Below, one piece after another: positions 35,053 to 43,663 of a stretch of 64,000 nt of DNA (the stretch's first letter is position 1; the number at the start of each line of letters is the position of its first letter). A program made the position numbers and the translations under genes. Origin of the DNA: Nocardioides sp. Root190 (lineage in GTDB: Bacteria > Actinomycetota > Actinomycetes > Propionibacteriales > Nocardioidaceae); assembly GCF_001428565.1 (NCBI RefSeq), contig NZ_LMIA01000012.1:361099-425098 (forward strand), read 5' to 3'. The notes below the pieces were generated by a model. The model was not told the DNA's origin. It made no database searches and saw only the letters and a program-made list of their open reading frames with translations.

Positions 35053-36894
35053 TCAGCCCAGGTGGTGCACCTCCTGCAGCCGGTGCACCGGGGTGTCGAG
35101 GCCCGCGTGGCGGGCCTTGAGCTGCAGCGCGAGGTAGAGCGAGTAGTGCCGCGACTGGTGCAGGTTGCCGCCGTGGAACCAGAGGTTCTCCTGCTGGGTC
35201 GGCTTCCACATGTTGCGCTGCTCGCCCTCCCACGGACCGGGGTCCTTGGTGGTCTCGGAGCCGAGGCCCCAGACCTTGCCGACGCGGTCGGCGACCTCCT
35301 GGCTGATCAGGTCGGCGGCCCAGCCGTTCATCGACCCGTAGCCGGTGGCGTAGACGACGAGATCGGCGTCCAGCGTGGTGCCGTCGGCGAGGACCACGGA
35401 GGTCTCGGTCAGGTGGTCGACCTGACCGTGGGCGAGCTTCACGTCGCCGCTCGCGACGAGCTCGGCGGCGCCGACGTCGATGTAGTAGCCGGAGCCGCGG
35501 CGGAGGTACTTCATGAACAGGCCCGACCCGTCGTCGCCCCAGTCGAGGTCGAACCCGGCGGACTCCAGCCGGTCGTAGAAGTCCTTGTCGCGCTCCCGCA
35601 TCTGGTCGTAGAGCGGGATCTGGAACTCGTGCATGATCCGGTACGGCAGCGAGGCGAAGATCAGGTCAGCCTTCTCCGTGGTGACACCGGCCTCCAGCGC
35701 CCGCTCCGAGTAGAGGTCGCCGAGACCGATGTCCATGAGCGTGTCGCTCTTCACGATGTGCGTCGAGGACCGCTGCACCATCGTGACGTCGGCCCCGGTC
35801 TCCCAGAGCGCCCCGCAGATGTCGAAGGCGGAGTTGTTGCTGCCGATCACGACGACCTTCTTGCCGGCGTACGCATCCGGGCCGGGGTGCTGCGAGGAGT
35901 GGTGCTGCTCGCCCTGGAACACCTCCGCGCCGGGCACGACGGGGATGTTGGGCTTGCCGGACATCCCGGTCGCCATGACGAGGTGGGACGGTTTGAGCAC
36001 CAGCGGTGCGCCCTCCCGCTCGAGGTGGACGGTCCACTCCCCCGCCGCCTCGTCGTACGACGCGTCGGTCGCCACGGTGTTGGACCAGTACGGCACCTCC
36101 ATGACCCGCGTGTAGAACTCGAGCCAGTCGCCGACCTTGTCCTTCGGCGCGAACACCGGCCAGTTGTCGGGGAACTTCAGGTAGGGCAGGTGGTCGTACC
36201 AGACCGGGTCGTGGAGGCAGAGCGACTTGTAGCGGTTGCGCCACTGGTCGCCGGGGCGCGGGTTCTTGTCGATGACGAGGGCGGGTACGCCGAGCTGCCG
36301 CAGCCGTGCGCCGAGGGCGATCCCTCCCTGGCCGCCGCCGACGACCAGCACATAGGGCTGGGTGTCGACACCGAGAGCGGCGTTCTCGGCCTGCTGCTTC
36401 TCCAGCCACGTGACGCGCTCGGTGCTCGCACCGTGCTCGGCGCCCATCGGGCGTCGTACGCCCCGCGGCTCCTCGTGGCCCTTGAGCTCGTAGAGGGTCG
36501 TCAGGAAGGTCCACGCCTTCGGGCCCTCGCCGTCGCCGTCGCCCCCGTCGAGGAGGCGCAGAAGGCCACGACCACGACCCACCGCGGTCTCGAACTCGAA
36601 CCACGCGGTGGTGACGCCGTCCGCAGTGACGGCGGGCTCCGAGAGCCGGAAGCCGGACGGGTCGACGCGGTCGAGGGTGCTGGTCAGGAGATCGGCGACC
36701 CCGGCGGGGTTCTCGACCGTCGTGAGGTTCCACGAGAAGGCGATCAGGTCGCGCCAGAAGCTCGTGGCGGCGAAGAGGTTCGAGGCGCGGTCGACGTCAC
36801 GGGCGACGAGGGCGTCCTCGAAGGCGGCGAACCACGCAGTGGCGGGATCCTCGGCCGTGGCGAGGGTGGTGGGACGTTCTTCGAGCTGGGTCAT
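35053..36894 (-). CDS. Flavin-containing monooxygenase with N-terminal NTF2-like domain
   Basis: About 613 residues. Residues about 15-135 resemble a SnoaL/NTF2-like domain (AWFAAFEDALVARDVDRASN). The FAD site VLVVGGGQGGIALGARL follows at about 180, then the NADP site KVVVIGSNNSAFDICGAL at about 330 and a late GYGSMN. The FMO/Baeyer-Villiger-like pattern WYDHLPYLKFPDNWPVF is present. Such proteins oxidise small organic substrates, ketones or amines; the substrate is unknown. Start ATG 36894 has no clear ribosome site. It is divergent from the GAF regulator at 36987, which probably controls it. Confidence 0.88.
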   Translation of the reverse strand: MTQLEERPTTLATAEDPATAWFAAFEDALVARDVDRASNLFAATSFWRDLIAFSWNLTTVENPAGVADLLTSTLDRVDPSGFRLSEPAVTADGVTTAWFEFETAVGRGRGLLRLLDGGDGDGEGPKAWTFLTTLYELKGHEEPRGVRRPMGAEHGASTERVTWLEKQQAENAALGVDTQPYVLVVGGGQGGIALGARLRQLGVPALVIDKNPRPGDQWRNRYKSLCLHDPVWYDHLPYLKFPDNWPVFAPKDKVGDWLEFYTRVMEVPYWSNTVATDASYDEAAGEWTVHLEREGAPLVLKPSHLVMATGMSGKPNIPVVPGAEVFQGEQHHSSQHPGPDAYAGKKVVVIGSNNSAFDICGALWETGADVTMVQRSSTHIVKSDTLMDIGLGDLYSERALEAGVTTEKADLIFASLPYRIMHEFQIPLYDQMRERDKDFYDRLESAGFDLDWGDDGSGLFMKYLRRGSGYYIDVGAAELVASGDVKLAHGQVDHLTETSVVLADGTTLDADLVVYATGYGSMNGWAADLISQEVADRVGKVWGLGSETTKDPGPWEGEQRNMWKPTQQENLWFHGGNLHQSRHYSLYLALQLKARHAGLDTPVHRLQEVHHLG

Positions 36895-36934
36895 GCCGAG
36901 AAGGAGACGCCCCGGCACCCCGCGGCCGGAACCG

Positions 36935-36966
36935 TTGCACGTTGTTGCATGTGGCCCCGGTCACAT
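36935..36966. promoter_or_regulatory. Candidate operator between the monooxygenase and GAF regulator genes
   Basis: Direct repeat TTGCAC/TTGCAT ten bases apart (36935, 36945) plus ATGTG-N8-CACAT (36949-36966) in the 92-base divergent gap. It is a likely regulator site, unproven. Confidence 0.3.
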
Positions 36967-36986
36967 CGCGCACCTATCGTGGAGGC

Positions 36987-38165
36987 ATGGCCACGCACGA
37001 CCTCGCGATGCGGGCCCGCGACCTGGTCCGGATCCACGACGCGGTGCTCTCCGGATCCGCGCCGCCCGAGCGGCCGCGGGCCGTCGTGGCCCGGTCGTGG
37101 AGTCGCGTGATCAGCCTCGGGATCGACCCCGACGGTCGCAACGGGCGGGACCCGCTGACGCCTGCTGACGTGGACGAGCGGCGTCGTACGTCGCGCCTGG
37201 CACTCGTCATCGACGAGATCCGCGAGCTGCTGCTCAGCGCCGCCGACGCGTCGAACTACCTCGTCGTGGTCGCCGACTCCGAGGGCGTGGTGCTGTGGCG
37301 CAGCGGTTCGCCGCGGGTGAAGCGGCAGGCCGACGGCCTCGGGTTCACCGACGGTGCACTGTGGACCGAGGCAGCCGTGGGCACCAACGCGATCGGGACC
37401 GCCCTCGCAGAGGGTGCTCCGGTGCAGCTGTTCTCGGCCGAGCACTTCGAGAACGCCCAGGTCCCCTGGTACTGCACGGCCTCCCCCATCCACGACCCGA
37501 TCGACGGATCGCTGCTCGGCATCGTCGACGTCAGCGGTCCGGCGCTGACCCTGCACCCGGCCATCGAGGCGCTCGTGACCGCGTCCGTGCGCCTCGCCGA
37601 GGCGCGCCTGTGGCGACACCACGAGGAGCGGCTCGAGCAGCTGCGGCGTACGGCGCAACCCTTGCTGTCCGGCGCGAACGGTCCCCTGCTCGTCGTCGAC
37701 GACCACGGCTGGGTCGCGGCCCACCAGGGCGTGTCGGTGCGCGACCGGATCGAGGCGCCCCGCACCGATCGCGCGGTCGCAGTGCCCGGGCTCGGACTGT
37801 GCCTGCCCGAGCGACTGCGGGGCGGCTGGTTGATCCGGCCGTCCGGCGAGGAGACGGTGCTGCACCTGACCCTCGACCTGGGCTCCACGCCAGCGATGCT
37901 GGAGGTCCGTGGTCACGACGCTCCGTGGCGCGTCGCCCTCTCACCGCGCCATGCCGAGGTGCTGGCCGCCCTGGGATCCGCCGGACGCGGCGGGTTGACG
38001 GCGGGCGTCCTGAGCCACCGGTTGTACGGCGACGGGGAGCACCAGGTGACGGTGCGGGCCGAGATCTCGCGGATGCGCAAGGCCCTCGGTGCGCTGCTGG
38101 CGACCAACCCCTACCGGCTGGGCGAGGGCGTCCAGCTGAGCATCGTCAACGATCGAAGCCGATGA
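36987..38165 (+). CDS. GAF-domain transcriptional regulator (AcoR-like sensor without AAA+ domain)
   Basis: 392 residues. The N-terminus (VVARSWSRVISLGIDPDG) and the GAF block (LVVVADSEGVVLWR, DGALWTEAAVGTNAIGTAL, HPIHDPIDGSLLGIVDVSG-type sequence) match the sensor half of AcoR regulators. No sigma-54 AAA+ domain is present. The last 90 residues look like a winged-helix DNA-binding end (RHAEVLAALGS, LSHRLYGDGEHQVTVRAEISRMRKALG). It therefore binds DNA by a different domain, as in many actinobacterial GAF regulators. ATG 36987 follows GGAGG. It faces the monooxygenase gene. Its 3' end overlaps the convergent aminotransferase by 20 bases. Confidence 0.83.
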   Translation: MATHDLAMRARDLVRIHDAVLSGSAPPERPRAVVARSWSRVISLGIDPDGRNGRDPLTPADVDERRRTSRLALVIDEIRELLLSAADASNYLVVVADSEGVVLWRSGSPRVKRQADGLGFTDGALWTEAAVGTNAIGTALAEGAPVQLFSAEHFENAQVPWYCTASPIHDPIDGSLLGIVDVSGPALTLHPAIEALVTASVRLAEARLWRHHEERLEQLRRTAQPLLSGANGPLLVVDDHGWVAAHQGVSVRDRIEAPRTDRAVAVPGLGLCLPERLRGGWLIRPSGEETVLHLTLDLGSTPAMLEVRGHDAPWRVALSPRHAEVLAALGSAGRGGLTAGVLSHRLYGDGEHQVTVRAEISRMRKALGALLATNPYRLGEGVQLSIVNDRSR

Positions 38166-38973
38166 GCGCCGACTCGTTCTCGCGCCAAGCCTTCGCTGCC
38201 GCCGTGGTCACCGGCCCCGGAGCAGGCAGGTCGCGGTCGTTCCAGCGGTGCACGCCCTGGACGTCGCGGGTCGTGGAGACCACGAAGATCTCCTCGGCCG
38301 CCGCCGCGATCGCGATGGGCTCGTCGACCTCACGGCCACCGAACCACTCGAGCACCAGATCCCTCGTCACGCCTGCGAGGCAACCGCTGGCGAGCGACGG
38401 GGTCCGCAGCTCGCCGTCGACCACGTAGAAGACGTTGGTCCCCGTGCCCTCGCACAGGTTGCCCGCGAGGTTCTCGAAGACGGCCTCGGTCGCCCCGCGC
38501 TGCTGAGCGGCCGTCAACGCCACGACGTTCTCCGCGTACGACGTCGTCTTCAACCCGGCCAGCGCCCCGCGCTCGTTGCGCGGCCACGGAACCGTGATCA
38601 CCGCCGTCGTCTCCGCTGCGGGCGCCATCGGCGACGCCACGACGATCACCGTCGGCGGCTCCGTGCCACGCCCGCTGCCCAGCGGCGCATTGCCCCCGGT
38701 CACGGTGATCCGCAGGCGCCCCAGAGCGATCGGGTCGCCCTCCAGCACCGCGGCGACCCCCCGTCGTACGTCGTCGATGTCGAGGCCGACCAGGCCCAGT
38801 CCCGCTGCGGATCGCTCGAGCCGGTCGAGGTGTCGCTGGAACGCGAAGGGCTGGCCGTCGACCACCTTCACGGCCTCGAACACCGCATCCCCCACGGTCA
38901 GTCCGTGGTCGGTCACGGGCACCGCCGGAGCGGTCGCGTCGGGCAGGGTCTCACCGTTGATCCACACGCGCAT
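38146..38973 (-). CDS. Class IV PLP-dependent aminotransferase (4-amino-4-deoxychorismate lyase-like)
   Basis: 275 residues. The start VWINGETLPD and PVTDHGLTVGDAVFEAV are typical of class IV enzymes (PabC, IlvE, D-amino acid transaminases). The PLP lysine is in LKTTSYAENV, and the later block AVFENLAGNLCEGTGTNVFYV is the family signature. PabC for folate synthesis is the most likely role, but branched-chain or D-amino acid use cannot be excluded. Convergent with and overlapping the GAF regulator gene. Confidence 0.87.
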   Translation of the reverse strand: MRVWINGETLPDATAPAVPVTDHGLTVGDAVFEAVKVVDGQPFAFQRHLDRLERSAAGLGLVGLDIDDVRRGVAAVLEGDPIALGRLRITVTGGNAPLGSGRGTEPPTVIVVASPMAPAAETTAVITVPWPRNERGALAGLKTTSYAENVVALTAAQQRGATEAVFENLAGNLCEGTGTNVFYVVDGELRTPSLASGCLAGVTRDLVLEWFGGREVDEPIAIAAAAEEIFVVSTTRDVQGVHRWNDRDLPAPGPVTTAAAKAWRENESALIGFDR

Positions 38974-39020
38974 GGGGCCAGCCTAGGAGGGTGCGCGACA
39001 TGCCCAAATGGACCCCCGTT

Positions 39021-39049
39021 TTGGTGCCGTTCAGAGGATCGGCTAATGT
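39021..39049 (+). promoter_or_regulatory. Promoter candidate of the tRNA cluster
   Basis: TTGGTG and TAATGT are separated by 17 bases and lie about 50 bases before tRNA-Gly. They fit a housekeeping sigma promoter. Confidence 0.45.
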
Positions 39050-39099
39050 TCTCAACCGCACCACAGAGCGGCCGGAAACGGTCCGCAAAGAGGTGCGAT

Positions 39100-39172
39100 G
39101 CGGACATAGCTCAGTTGGTAGAGCGCAACCTTGCCAAGGTTGAGGTCGCGAGTTCGAGTCTCGTTGTCCGCT
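39100..39172 (+). tRNA. tRNA-Gly (anticodon GCC)
   Basis: Acceptor GCGGACA pairs with TGTCCGC, D-arm AGCTCAGTTGGTAGAGC, anticodon loop TTGCCAA between CAACC and GGTTG, T-arm CGAGTTCGAGTCTCG. No encoded CCA. First of three clustered tRNAs. Confidence 0.96.
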
Positions 39173-39234
39173 CGGAGAGGTCAGGCCACTGGCTGACCAG
39201 GTCAGTCCAGGTGATTGGTTTGGTAGGCCTCCAT

Positions 39235-39308
39235 GGTGGGTTGGCCGAGAGGCGAGGCAACGGACTGCAAATCCGTGTACACGGGTTCAAATCCCGTACC
39301 CACCTCCA
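39235..39308 (+). tRNA. tRNA-Cys (anticodon GCA)
   Basis: Acceptor GGTGGGT pairs with ACCCACC, anticodon loop CTGCAAA between CGGA and TCCG, T-loop GGTTCAAATCC. TCCA at the end encodes discriminator and CCA. Second tRNA of the cluster. Confidence 0.95.
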
Positions 39309-39330
39309 CACAACTCCACAGCACCACCAC

Positions 39331-39405
39331 GGGCGATTGGCGCAGCGGTAGCGCGCTTCCTTGACACGGAAGAGGTCACTGGTTCAAACCCAGTATCGCC
39401 CACCA
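39331..39405 (+). tRNA. tRNA-Val (anticodon GAC), integration target of the mobile element
   Basis: Acceptor GGGCGAT/ATCGCCC, anticodon loop TTGACAC between CTTCC and GGAAG, T-loop GGTTCAAACC, encoded ACCA. Its 3' 24 bases (39383-39406) recur exactly at 63020, so it is the attachment site. The element supplies the identical 3' end, so the tRNA gene remains intact. Confidence 0.97.
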
Positions 39406-39406
39406 G
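39383..39406 (+). repeat. attL (tRNA-Val 3' end)
   Basis: 24-bp sequence beginning TTCAAACCCAGTATCGCCCA and ending CCAG, identical to 63020-63043. Beyond a 7-base gap, GCAGGTCAGAGGCCCTTT also recurs at the right end, so 42 of about 49 bases match. Confidence 0.92.
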
Positions 39407-39419
39407 TAAAGCCGCAGGT

Positions 39420-39442
39420 CAGAGGCCCTTTTGGGGCCTCTG
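39420..39442 (+). terminator. Terminator after tRNA-Val(GAC)
   Basis: CAGAGGCCC-TTTTG-GGGCCTCTG followed by TTCTGCTTTT. It is a rho-independent terminator carried by the element side of attL; a sister terminator is at 63057. Confidence 0.85.
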
Positions 39443-39448
39443 TTCTGC

Positions 39449-39477
39449 TTTTCGTGCAACATACGTGCAACAAGGAT
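39449..39477 (+). repeat. Left integrase arm-type repeat
   Basis: TTTTCGTGCAACATACGTGC followed by AACAAGGAT. It contains two CGTGCAACA units and is the same as 62878-62905 except for one base insertion. Likely an integrase or excisionase binding site. Confidence 0.6.
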
Positions 39478-39504
39478 TCGGCGCGCGCACCTCGTCAGCG
39501 GCAC

Positions 39505-39702
39505 TCAGAGTTGCGCTGTGGGCATCTTTTGCGGAGTGGCTTCTAGGTCGTCGAGCTTGATCCGGATGGCCCGCTTTCCGCAGCGGTACGCCGGAAGCGT
39601 GCCGGCTGCGATCCAGCGCCGGATCGTCCTGACCGAGACCGACATGGACTCGGCCGCCTCCTCGAGGCTCACGTAGACCGCGATGGCTCGTCGCTCAGCC
39701 AT
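39505..39702 (-). CDS. Excisionase-like helix-turn-helix protein
   Basis: 65 residues. A MerR-like/excisionase helix-turn-helix covers most of it: VSLEEAAESMSVSVRTIRRW followed by IAAGTLPAYRCGKRAIRI. This SVRTIRRWI...LPAYR pattern is typical of Xis/BldC-type small DNA-binding proteins. Its ATG overlaps the upstream HTH gene stop by 8 bases. It is the nearest gene to attL and probably directs excision of the element. Confidence 0.8.
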   Translation of the reverse strand: MAERRAIAVYVSLEEAAESMSVSVRTIRRWIAAGTLPAYRCGKRAIRIKLDDLEATPQKMPTAQL

Positions 39703-39934
39703 CGGAACGCACCTCGACCTGGGTGACCTTGGCGGAGGCCAGGAAGCAACGGGCCTCCGCGACCGTCACGTAGAGCCGGCCAACGCCCTGAAAGCGCGTC
39801 CATCGCGGGCCGATGCCACGGCGACGCCAGTCACGGACGGTGCGTTGCGGTGTGCGGATGAGTTCGCAGAACTCCTCGAACAGGATCAGGCCGTTGTCGT
39901 CCCAGTCCTCGGGGATCCCGATGGGTGTCACCAT
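39695..39934 (-). CDS. Small DNA-binding protein (MerR/excisionase-type HTH) of the mobile element
   Basis: About 79 residues from ATG 39934, which follows AAAGG. The segment LIRTPQRTVRDWRRRGIGPR followed by WTRFQGVGRLYVTVAEARCFL is a winged HTH of the sort found next to relaxase or replication genes of actinobacterial elements. It is translationally coupled to the excisionase-like gene and lies 170 bases downstream of the relaxase stop. Confidence 0.72.
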   Translation of the reverse strand: MVTPIGIPEDWDDNGLILFEEFCELIRTPQRTVRDWRRRGIGPRWTRFQGVGRLYVTVAEARCFLASAKVTQVEVRSDG

Positions 39935-40104
39935 CACGTCGCCTTTCGTTGCTGGCCGCCGACGGGTTCGGCGACTCTGGTTGAGAAGCACCGCCCCTCG
40001 TGTGGGTCGGACGTCCGCTGACCGCTCGTGTCGAGACCGGCTGCTCCTTGGTCACCTAAGTCGTCTCAGGTCCCGCGAGCGATCACCTGAACGATGGGAC
40101 TTGG

Positions 40105-42777
40105 TCAACGACCGATTCCCTGCCCCCGCGGAGGGGTGCTCAGGGGTTGCCGCTCTTCAAGCCGCCGCGGGCGCTCGGCCAGTCCGTCGGTCAGGGCGGC
40201 GGCCTGCAGTGATTCGGAATGCGCCAGCGCCCGTGTGCCGTAGCGCTCGATGTCCTCGTCGACGCGGGTCGCTGCGTGTCCTGGGCCGAGGTCGGCTCGA
40301 TTGCGACTGAACACGCCCGCCCATTGCTCGCGGGCGTCCTCGACAGAATCGGCGACCATGTGGGCGACGTTGCTGTGGCGGCCGCGGGTCATGGCGACGT
40401 ACGCAGATGCTGCTCCGGTGGTCTCGCCCACGACGAGGTGGGCGGAGTCGACGGTCTCGCCCTGGGCGCCGTAGACGGTCGAGGCGAAGGCCAGTTCGAC
40501 GTGCCGGTCGGCGTAGGCGGCGGGCAGTTCTCGTTGACCGGCGCGACCGGTGACCAGCAGGCTCCCGTCGTCGCCGATACCGGCGACGGTCCACACGTCG
40601 CGGTTGGCGACGCCGAGCTCGCGGTCATTGCGACGCGTCGCGACACGGTCACCGAGGCCGATCCGCTCACCACTGCGGGTGACGGGCTCACCGTTCCGCT
40701 CATCACGGGGCTGGCGGTGGTCGCGGATGGCGGCGTTGAGCGCGCCGACCTGTTCGCGGGTGTCGGCGATGATCAGGTCCTCGCTTGCGGCGCCGATGTC
40801 CGCGAGGGCGGCGGTGCGTTCGACATCGGTGGCGTGAACGCTGATGAGTCCGCGCTCGAGGAGGGCGTCGAAGACGTCGGCTGGGTGGTCGCCTTCGCGC
40901 ATCTTCAGGCTGAGGTCGGCGTACTCCGGATCGACGAATCGATGCACGGACTCGAGCTCGAGATGTGCGGTTGGTGGTGTCCAGCGTGCGGCGATGTCGA
41001 GTAGCCCGCCGCGACCGACGGCGGGCAGTTGGTGGCGGTCCCCGAGAAGCGCAACAGTCGCGCAGGCGCGGTCGGCGATCGCAAACAGTGCGCGGGCAGT
41101 GTCCTGGTCGAGCATCCCGGCTTCGTCGATGAGCAGGACGTCGCCGGGTGACAGCCGTGCGGCGACGTTGATCTGTTCGCGGGCGAGGTTGATGCGTGAC
41201 CAGTGGCCGTCCTGGTCCCATCGGAAACCATTTTGGTGGATGAGCCAAGCCGCGGAGAACGCATCGGTGCCGACCTGCTGTCGCGCAGCCTGTGCTGCTT
41301 TGAGGGTCGGTGTGACGACAAGAAGTCGGCGGTACTGCGCATCGAGGGCAGCGCGGGCGGCGGCGAGGGTGGTGGTCTTTCCGGTGCCGGCCGCACCCTC
41401 AATGACGAGGAGGCCGGCGTCGCCGGCAAGTGCCGCGACGACCGCCCGTTGCGCGGCATCGAGGTGGTCGCTGTTCGTGATCCGGCCCGGACGTTGGACC
41501 GGTTGCAGTACGCGCGTTGCGATGGCGTCGATGAGTTTCGCTTCGACGTCGAGTACCCGGTCGGAGGTGAGGTTCCTGATGTGGTCCGGCACGTCACCGC
41601 GTTCGCGCAACGGCCGGCAGCAGGCGACCGCGCGTGCGGTGAGGTCTTCGGCCAGCTCCGTGCGTGCGGCTCGGTCGGCGATGATGCCGACCGCGGGGAT
41701 CAGTTTCTCGACTTCGCCGCGAATGTCGGCGGCGTTCCAGGCCGAGCGTTTCGCTCCGAGCCGGGTGAGGACGAGATCAACGGCAGCGTCGCGACGCAAC
41801 CGACCGATAGTCGTCGCTCGAACCTCGACGGGTTCTATCGGTAGACGGAAGCCGAGGTCGTGCAGCTCGACGTTCCACCGAGTGACAAGGTCGACGCCGT
41901 CGGCCGGTACAACCTTGTCGGGACGTGCATCAGCCCACGCGCGACGATCCCACGACTGTCGCAGCTTCGGCCCCGGCTCCTCGCCGGGGTGCTCGGTGCG
42001 CCATGCGGCTTCGTAGCGGTCGACGTTGCGGTTGATCTGCGAGGTTCGTTGGCTGAACCGACCGGCGTACGGCGCGAGCTGCTGAATCTCGCCGGAGTCG
42101 TCGAGCGTGTAGCCATGTTCGGCGAGCGCGGTGCGGAACTCGGGGTCGCACATCACGGCGGCGTGACCGATGCCATTGAGCGCCTCGATGGAGTCAACAA
42201 CTCCGACGGAGTGCAAGCCACGCCATGCACCTGCCGCGTGCACGCGCGCGTTTATCTGAACGTGCAGGTGACGGTGCGGGTCACCGGCACGCGATGTGTA
42301 GTGCCGCACGACCGCGGCCTCGATCTTCTCGACGGGTACCTGGACCTGGCGTCCGCGCGGACCGACGCGTGTGGTTGCGTGCTGGGCAACCCACCCGATG
42401 ACCTCCTCGGCCGCGCGGGTCTGTGCCGCTTCGTAAGCAGCAGCGAGATCCGGATGGAGTGCGGCCGCGAGCGACCAGGTCTTGGGTCCATTGACGACCA
42501 CCTCGACGAACCTCAACGCGCGATCGTCATCGCGCAACCGGCCCTTCGGCTGACCGGTGGACACGTCGTACCCGGCCACCCACTTTTCGTACGTCGGGCC
42601 GTCGAGATCGGGACGCCGATCGATGACAGTTCCGTCGCCGCTCACGTTGACGGCGTAGTGCTCGGCAACGCCGCTTCCCTCGGCGAGGTAGTAGTCATCG
42701 CCACGTGAGTGGTCGGCCTCGACATAGGAGCGTGCGGCGGCTGCCGAGCCGCGGTAGAACTTCACCCCACCGTGCAT
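40105..42777 (-). CDS. MobF-family conjugative relaxase/helicase (TraA-like)
   Basis: About 890 residues. The N-terminal relaxase domain has tyrosines (KFYRGSAAAARSYVEADHS, DDYYLAEG) and the metal-binding DPHRHLHVQINARVH at about 190. A UvrD/RecD-type helicase domain follows with Walker A EGAAGTGKTT at about 460, motif II LIDEAGMLD, GDRHQLPAVGRGGLLD and the C-terminal FASTVYGAQGETVDSAHLVV. So it can nick and unwind DNA for transfer. ATG 42777 starts MHGGVKFYRGS, the usual start of this subgroup. Palindromes at 42831-42873 upstream may be oriT. A longer start at 42801 is possible. Confidence 0.92.
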   Translation of the reverse strand: MHGGVKFYRGSAAAARSYVEADHSRGDDYYLAEGSGVAEHYAVNVSGDGTVIDRRPDLDGPTYEKWVAGYDVSTGQPKGRLRDDDRALRFVEVVVNGPKTWSLAAALHPDLAAAYEAAQTRAAEEVIGWVAQHATTRVGPRGRQVQVPVEKIEAAVVRHYTSRAGDPHRHLHVQINARVHAAGAWRGLHSVGVVDSIEALNGIGHAAVMCDPEFRTALAEHGYTLDDSGEIQQLAPYAGRFSQRTSQINRNVDRYEAAWRTEHPGEEPGPKLRQSWDRRAWADARPDKVVPADGVDLVTRWNVELHDLGFRLPIEPVEVRATTIGRLRRDAAVDLVLTRLGAKRSAWNAADIRGEVEKLIPAVGIIADRAARTELAEDLTARAVACCRPLRERGDVPDHIRNLTSDRVLDVEAKLIDAIATRVLQPVQRPGRITNSDHLDAAQRAVVAALAGDAGLLVIEGAAGTGKTTTLAAARAALDAQYRRLLVVTPTLKAAQAARQQVGTDAFSAAWLIHQNGFRWDQDGHWSRINLAREQINVAARLSPGDVLLIDEAGMLDQDTARALFAIADRACATVALLGDRHQLPAVGRGGLLDIAARWTPPTAHLELESVHRFVDPEYADLSLKMREGDHPADVFDALLERGLISVHATDVERTAALADIGAASEDLIIADTREQVGALNAAIRDHRQPRDERNGEPVTRSGERIGLGDRVATRRNDRELGVANRDVWTVAGIGDDGSLLVTGRAGQRELPAAYADRHVELAFASTVYGAQGETVDSAHLVVGETTGAASAYVAMTRGRHSNVAHMVADSVEDAREQWAGVFSRNRADLGPGHAATRVDEDIERYGTRALAHSESLQAAALTDGLAERPRRLEERQPLSTPPRGQGIGR

Positions 42778-42830
42778 GATGTCCTCGTCACCGCCCGTCA
42801 CGTCTCGTCAAAGACCCCTGAAATGACACC

Positions 42831-42873
42831 GGTCCGTCCCCCCGGGGGACGGACCATCTACGAACCTTCGTAG
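42831..42873. other. Two adjacent perfect inverted repeats upstream of the relaxase: candidate oriT or operator
   Basis: GGTCCGTCCCCC-C-GGGGGACGGACC (42831-42855) and CTACGAA-CC-TTCGTAG (42858-42873). Hairpins immediately upstream of a relaxase gene are typical of transfer origins; autoregulation is the alternative. No nick site can be named. Confidence 0.5.
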
Positions 42874-43564
42874 CATGCGTGCCGCCCGGTTTCGAGCCTT
42901 CCAATCACCTGGTGGGGATCGGGTTTTGGGACTCGCCAGCGTCCGTCAACAATCGTCATTGGGGCTCACAGCTGAATGCAGCAATGAGATGTACTCAGTG
43001 ATGTCCTCGGGGTCGCACAAGGTGCGACTGCAGGGGCAGACGACCACCAAGCGGGACGTTCCCGGAGGCACAGGGCCGACGGTTCGCGGGCTGCGCGGGC
43101 GCCGCGGCAGAAGCTATGTAGAGCTGCCGCGCATGCCGATCGACGACAGCACCGGAGGTCGTCTTGGCGTCGATTTACGTTGACCCAGTCGATCCTCGAC
43201 GATGAGAATCGATCTAGCGGATGCCGAAGATGTTGGGACCCCGCACCGTCTTCTATCAGCAGTCCCCTGGGCTGCGAACAGCGTGGGTTGTGTAGGCGTT
43301 GCGTTTCGCTTGGCCGCCTTCGCCGAGCGCGACCCGCACGATCATGCCAGCGCTCTCAACTGGTCTTTGCGCACTTCCTTGAGTTCAGAGGACGTTCGTT
43401 GTCCTGGCTGCTCGGGGACGAGCCGGGAGTCGGCGTCCACCAGATCGGCCCGAATGGGCTCCCCGCGGCTTGCGCATCATCGTGAGTGGCGGTGCTGGCC
43501 GGCAGTTTCCACATCTACGACGACATCAGGTCCAGAACTGATCGAGTGACTCACATTCAGTCGC
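42874..43564. other. About 690 bases without a convincing gene
   Basis: Several short open frames exist on both strands (up to about 115 codons). Their translations have no recognisable motif, signal or ribosome site. It separates the mobility module from the cargo operon and may hold decayed sequence. Confidence 0.5.
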
Positions 43565-43594
43565 CGATGGCCCCAGGACTTCTCGGGGCCATCG
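43565..43594 (-). terminator. Terminator hairpin of the cargo operon
   Basis: CGATGGCCCC, a 10-base loop, and its complement GGGGCCATCG, 70 bases past the last operon stop. No T-run, but the position fits. Confidence 0.55.
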
Positions 43595-43663
43595 CCATTT
43601 CGGACGCGGAGATCTCGCCACCAATCCCGTCTATTCTTCACCGGGCTGTCACGAGGACGTTGC

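Noticed and set aside
35062..37110. Long plus-strand open frame opposite the flavin monooxygenase
   Set aside because: Antisense shadow of a confident gene; no motif and no ribosome site.
42875..43549. Short plus-strand frames after the relaxase palindromes
   Set aside because: No recognisable protein, start site or conserved pattern; left as non-coding or decayed.
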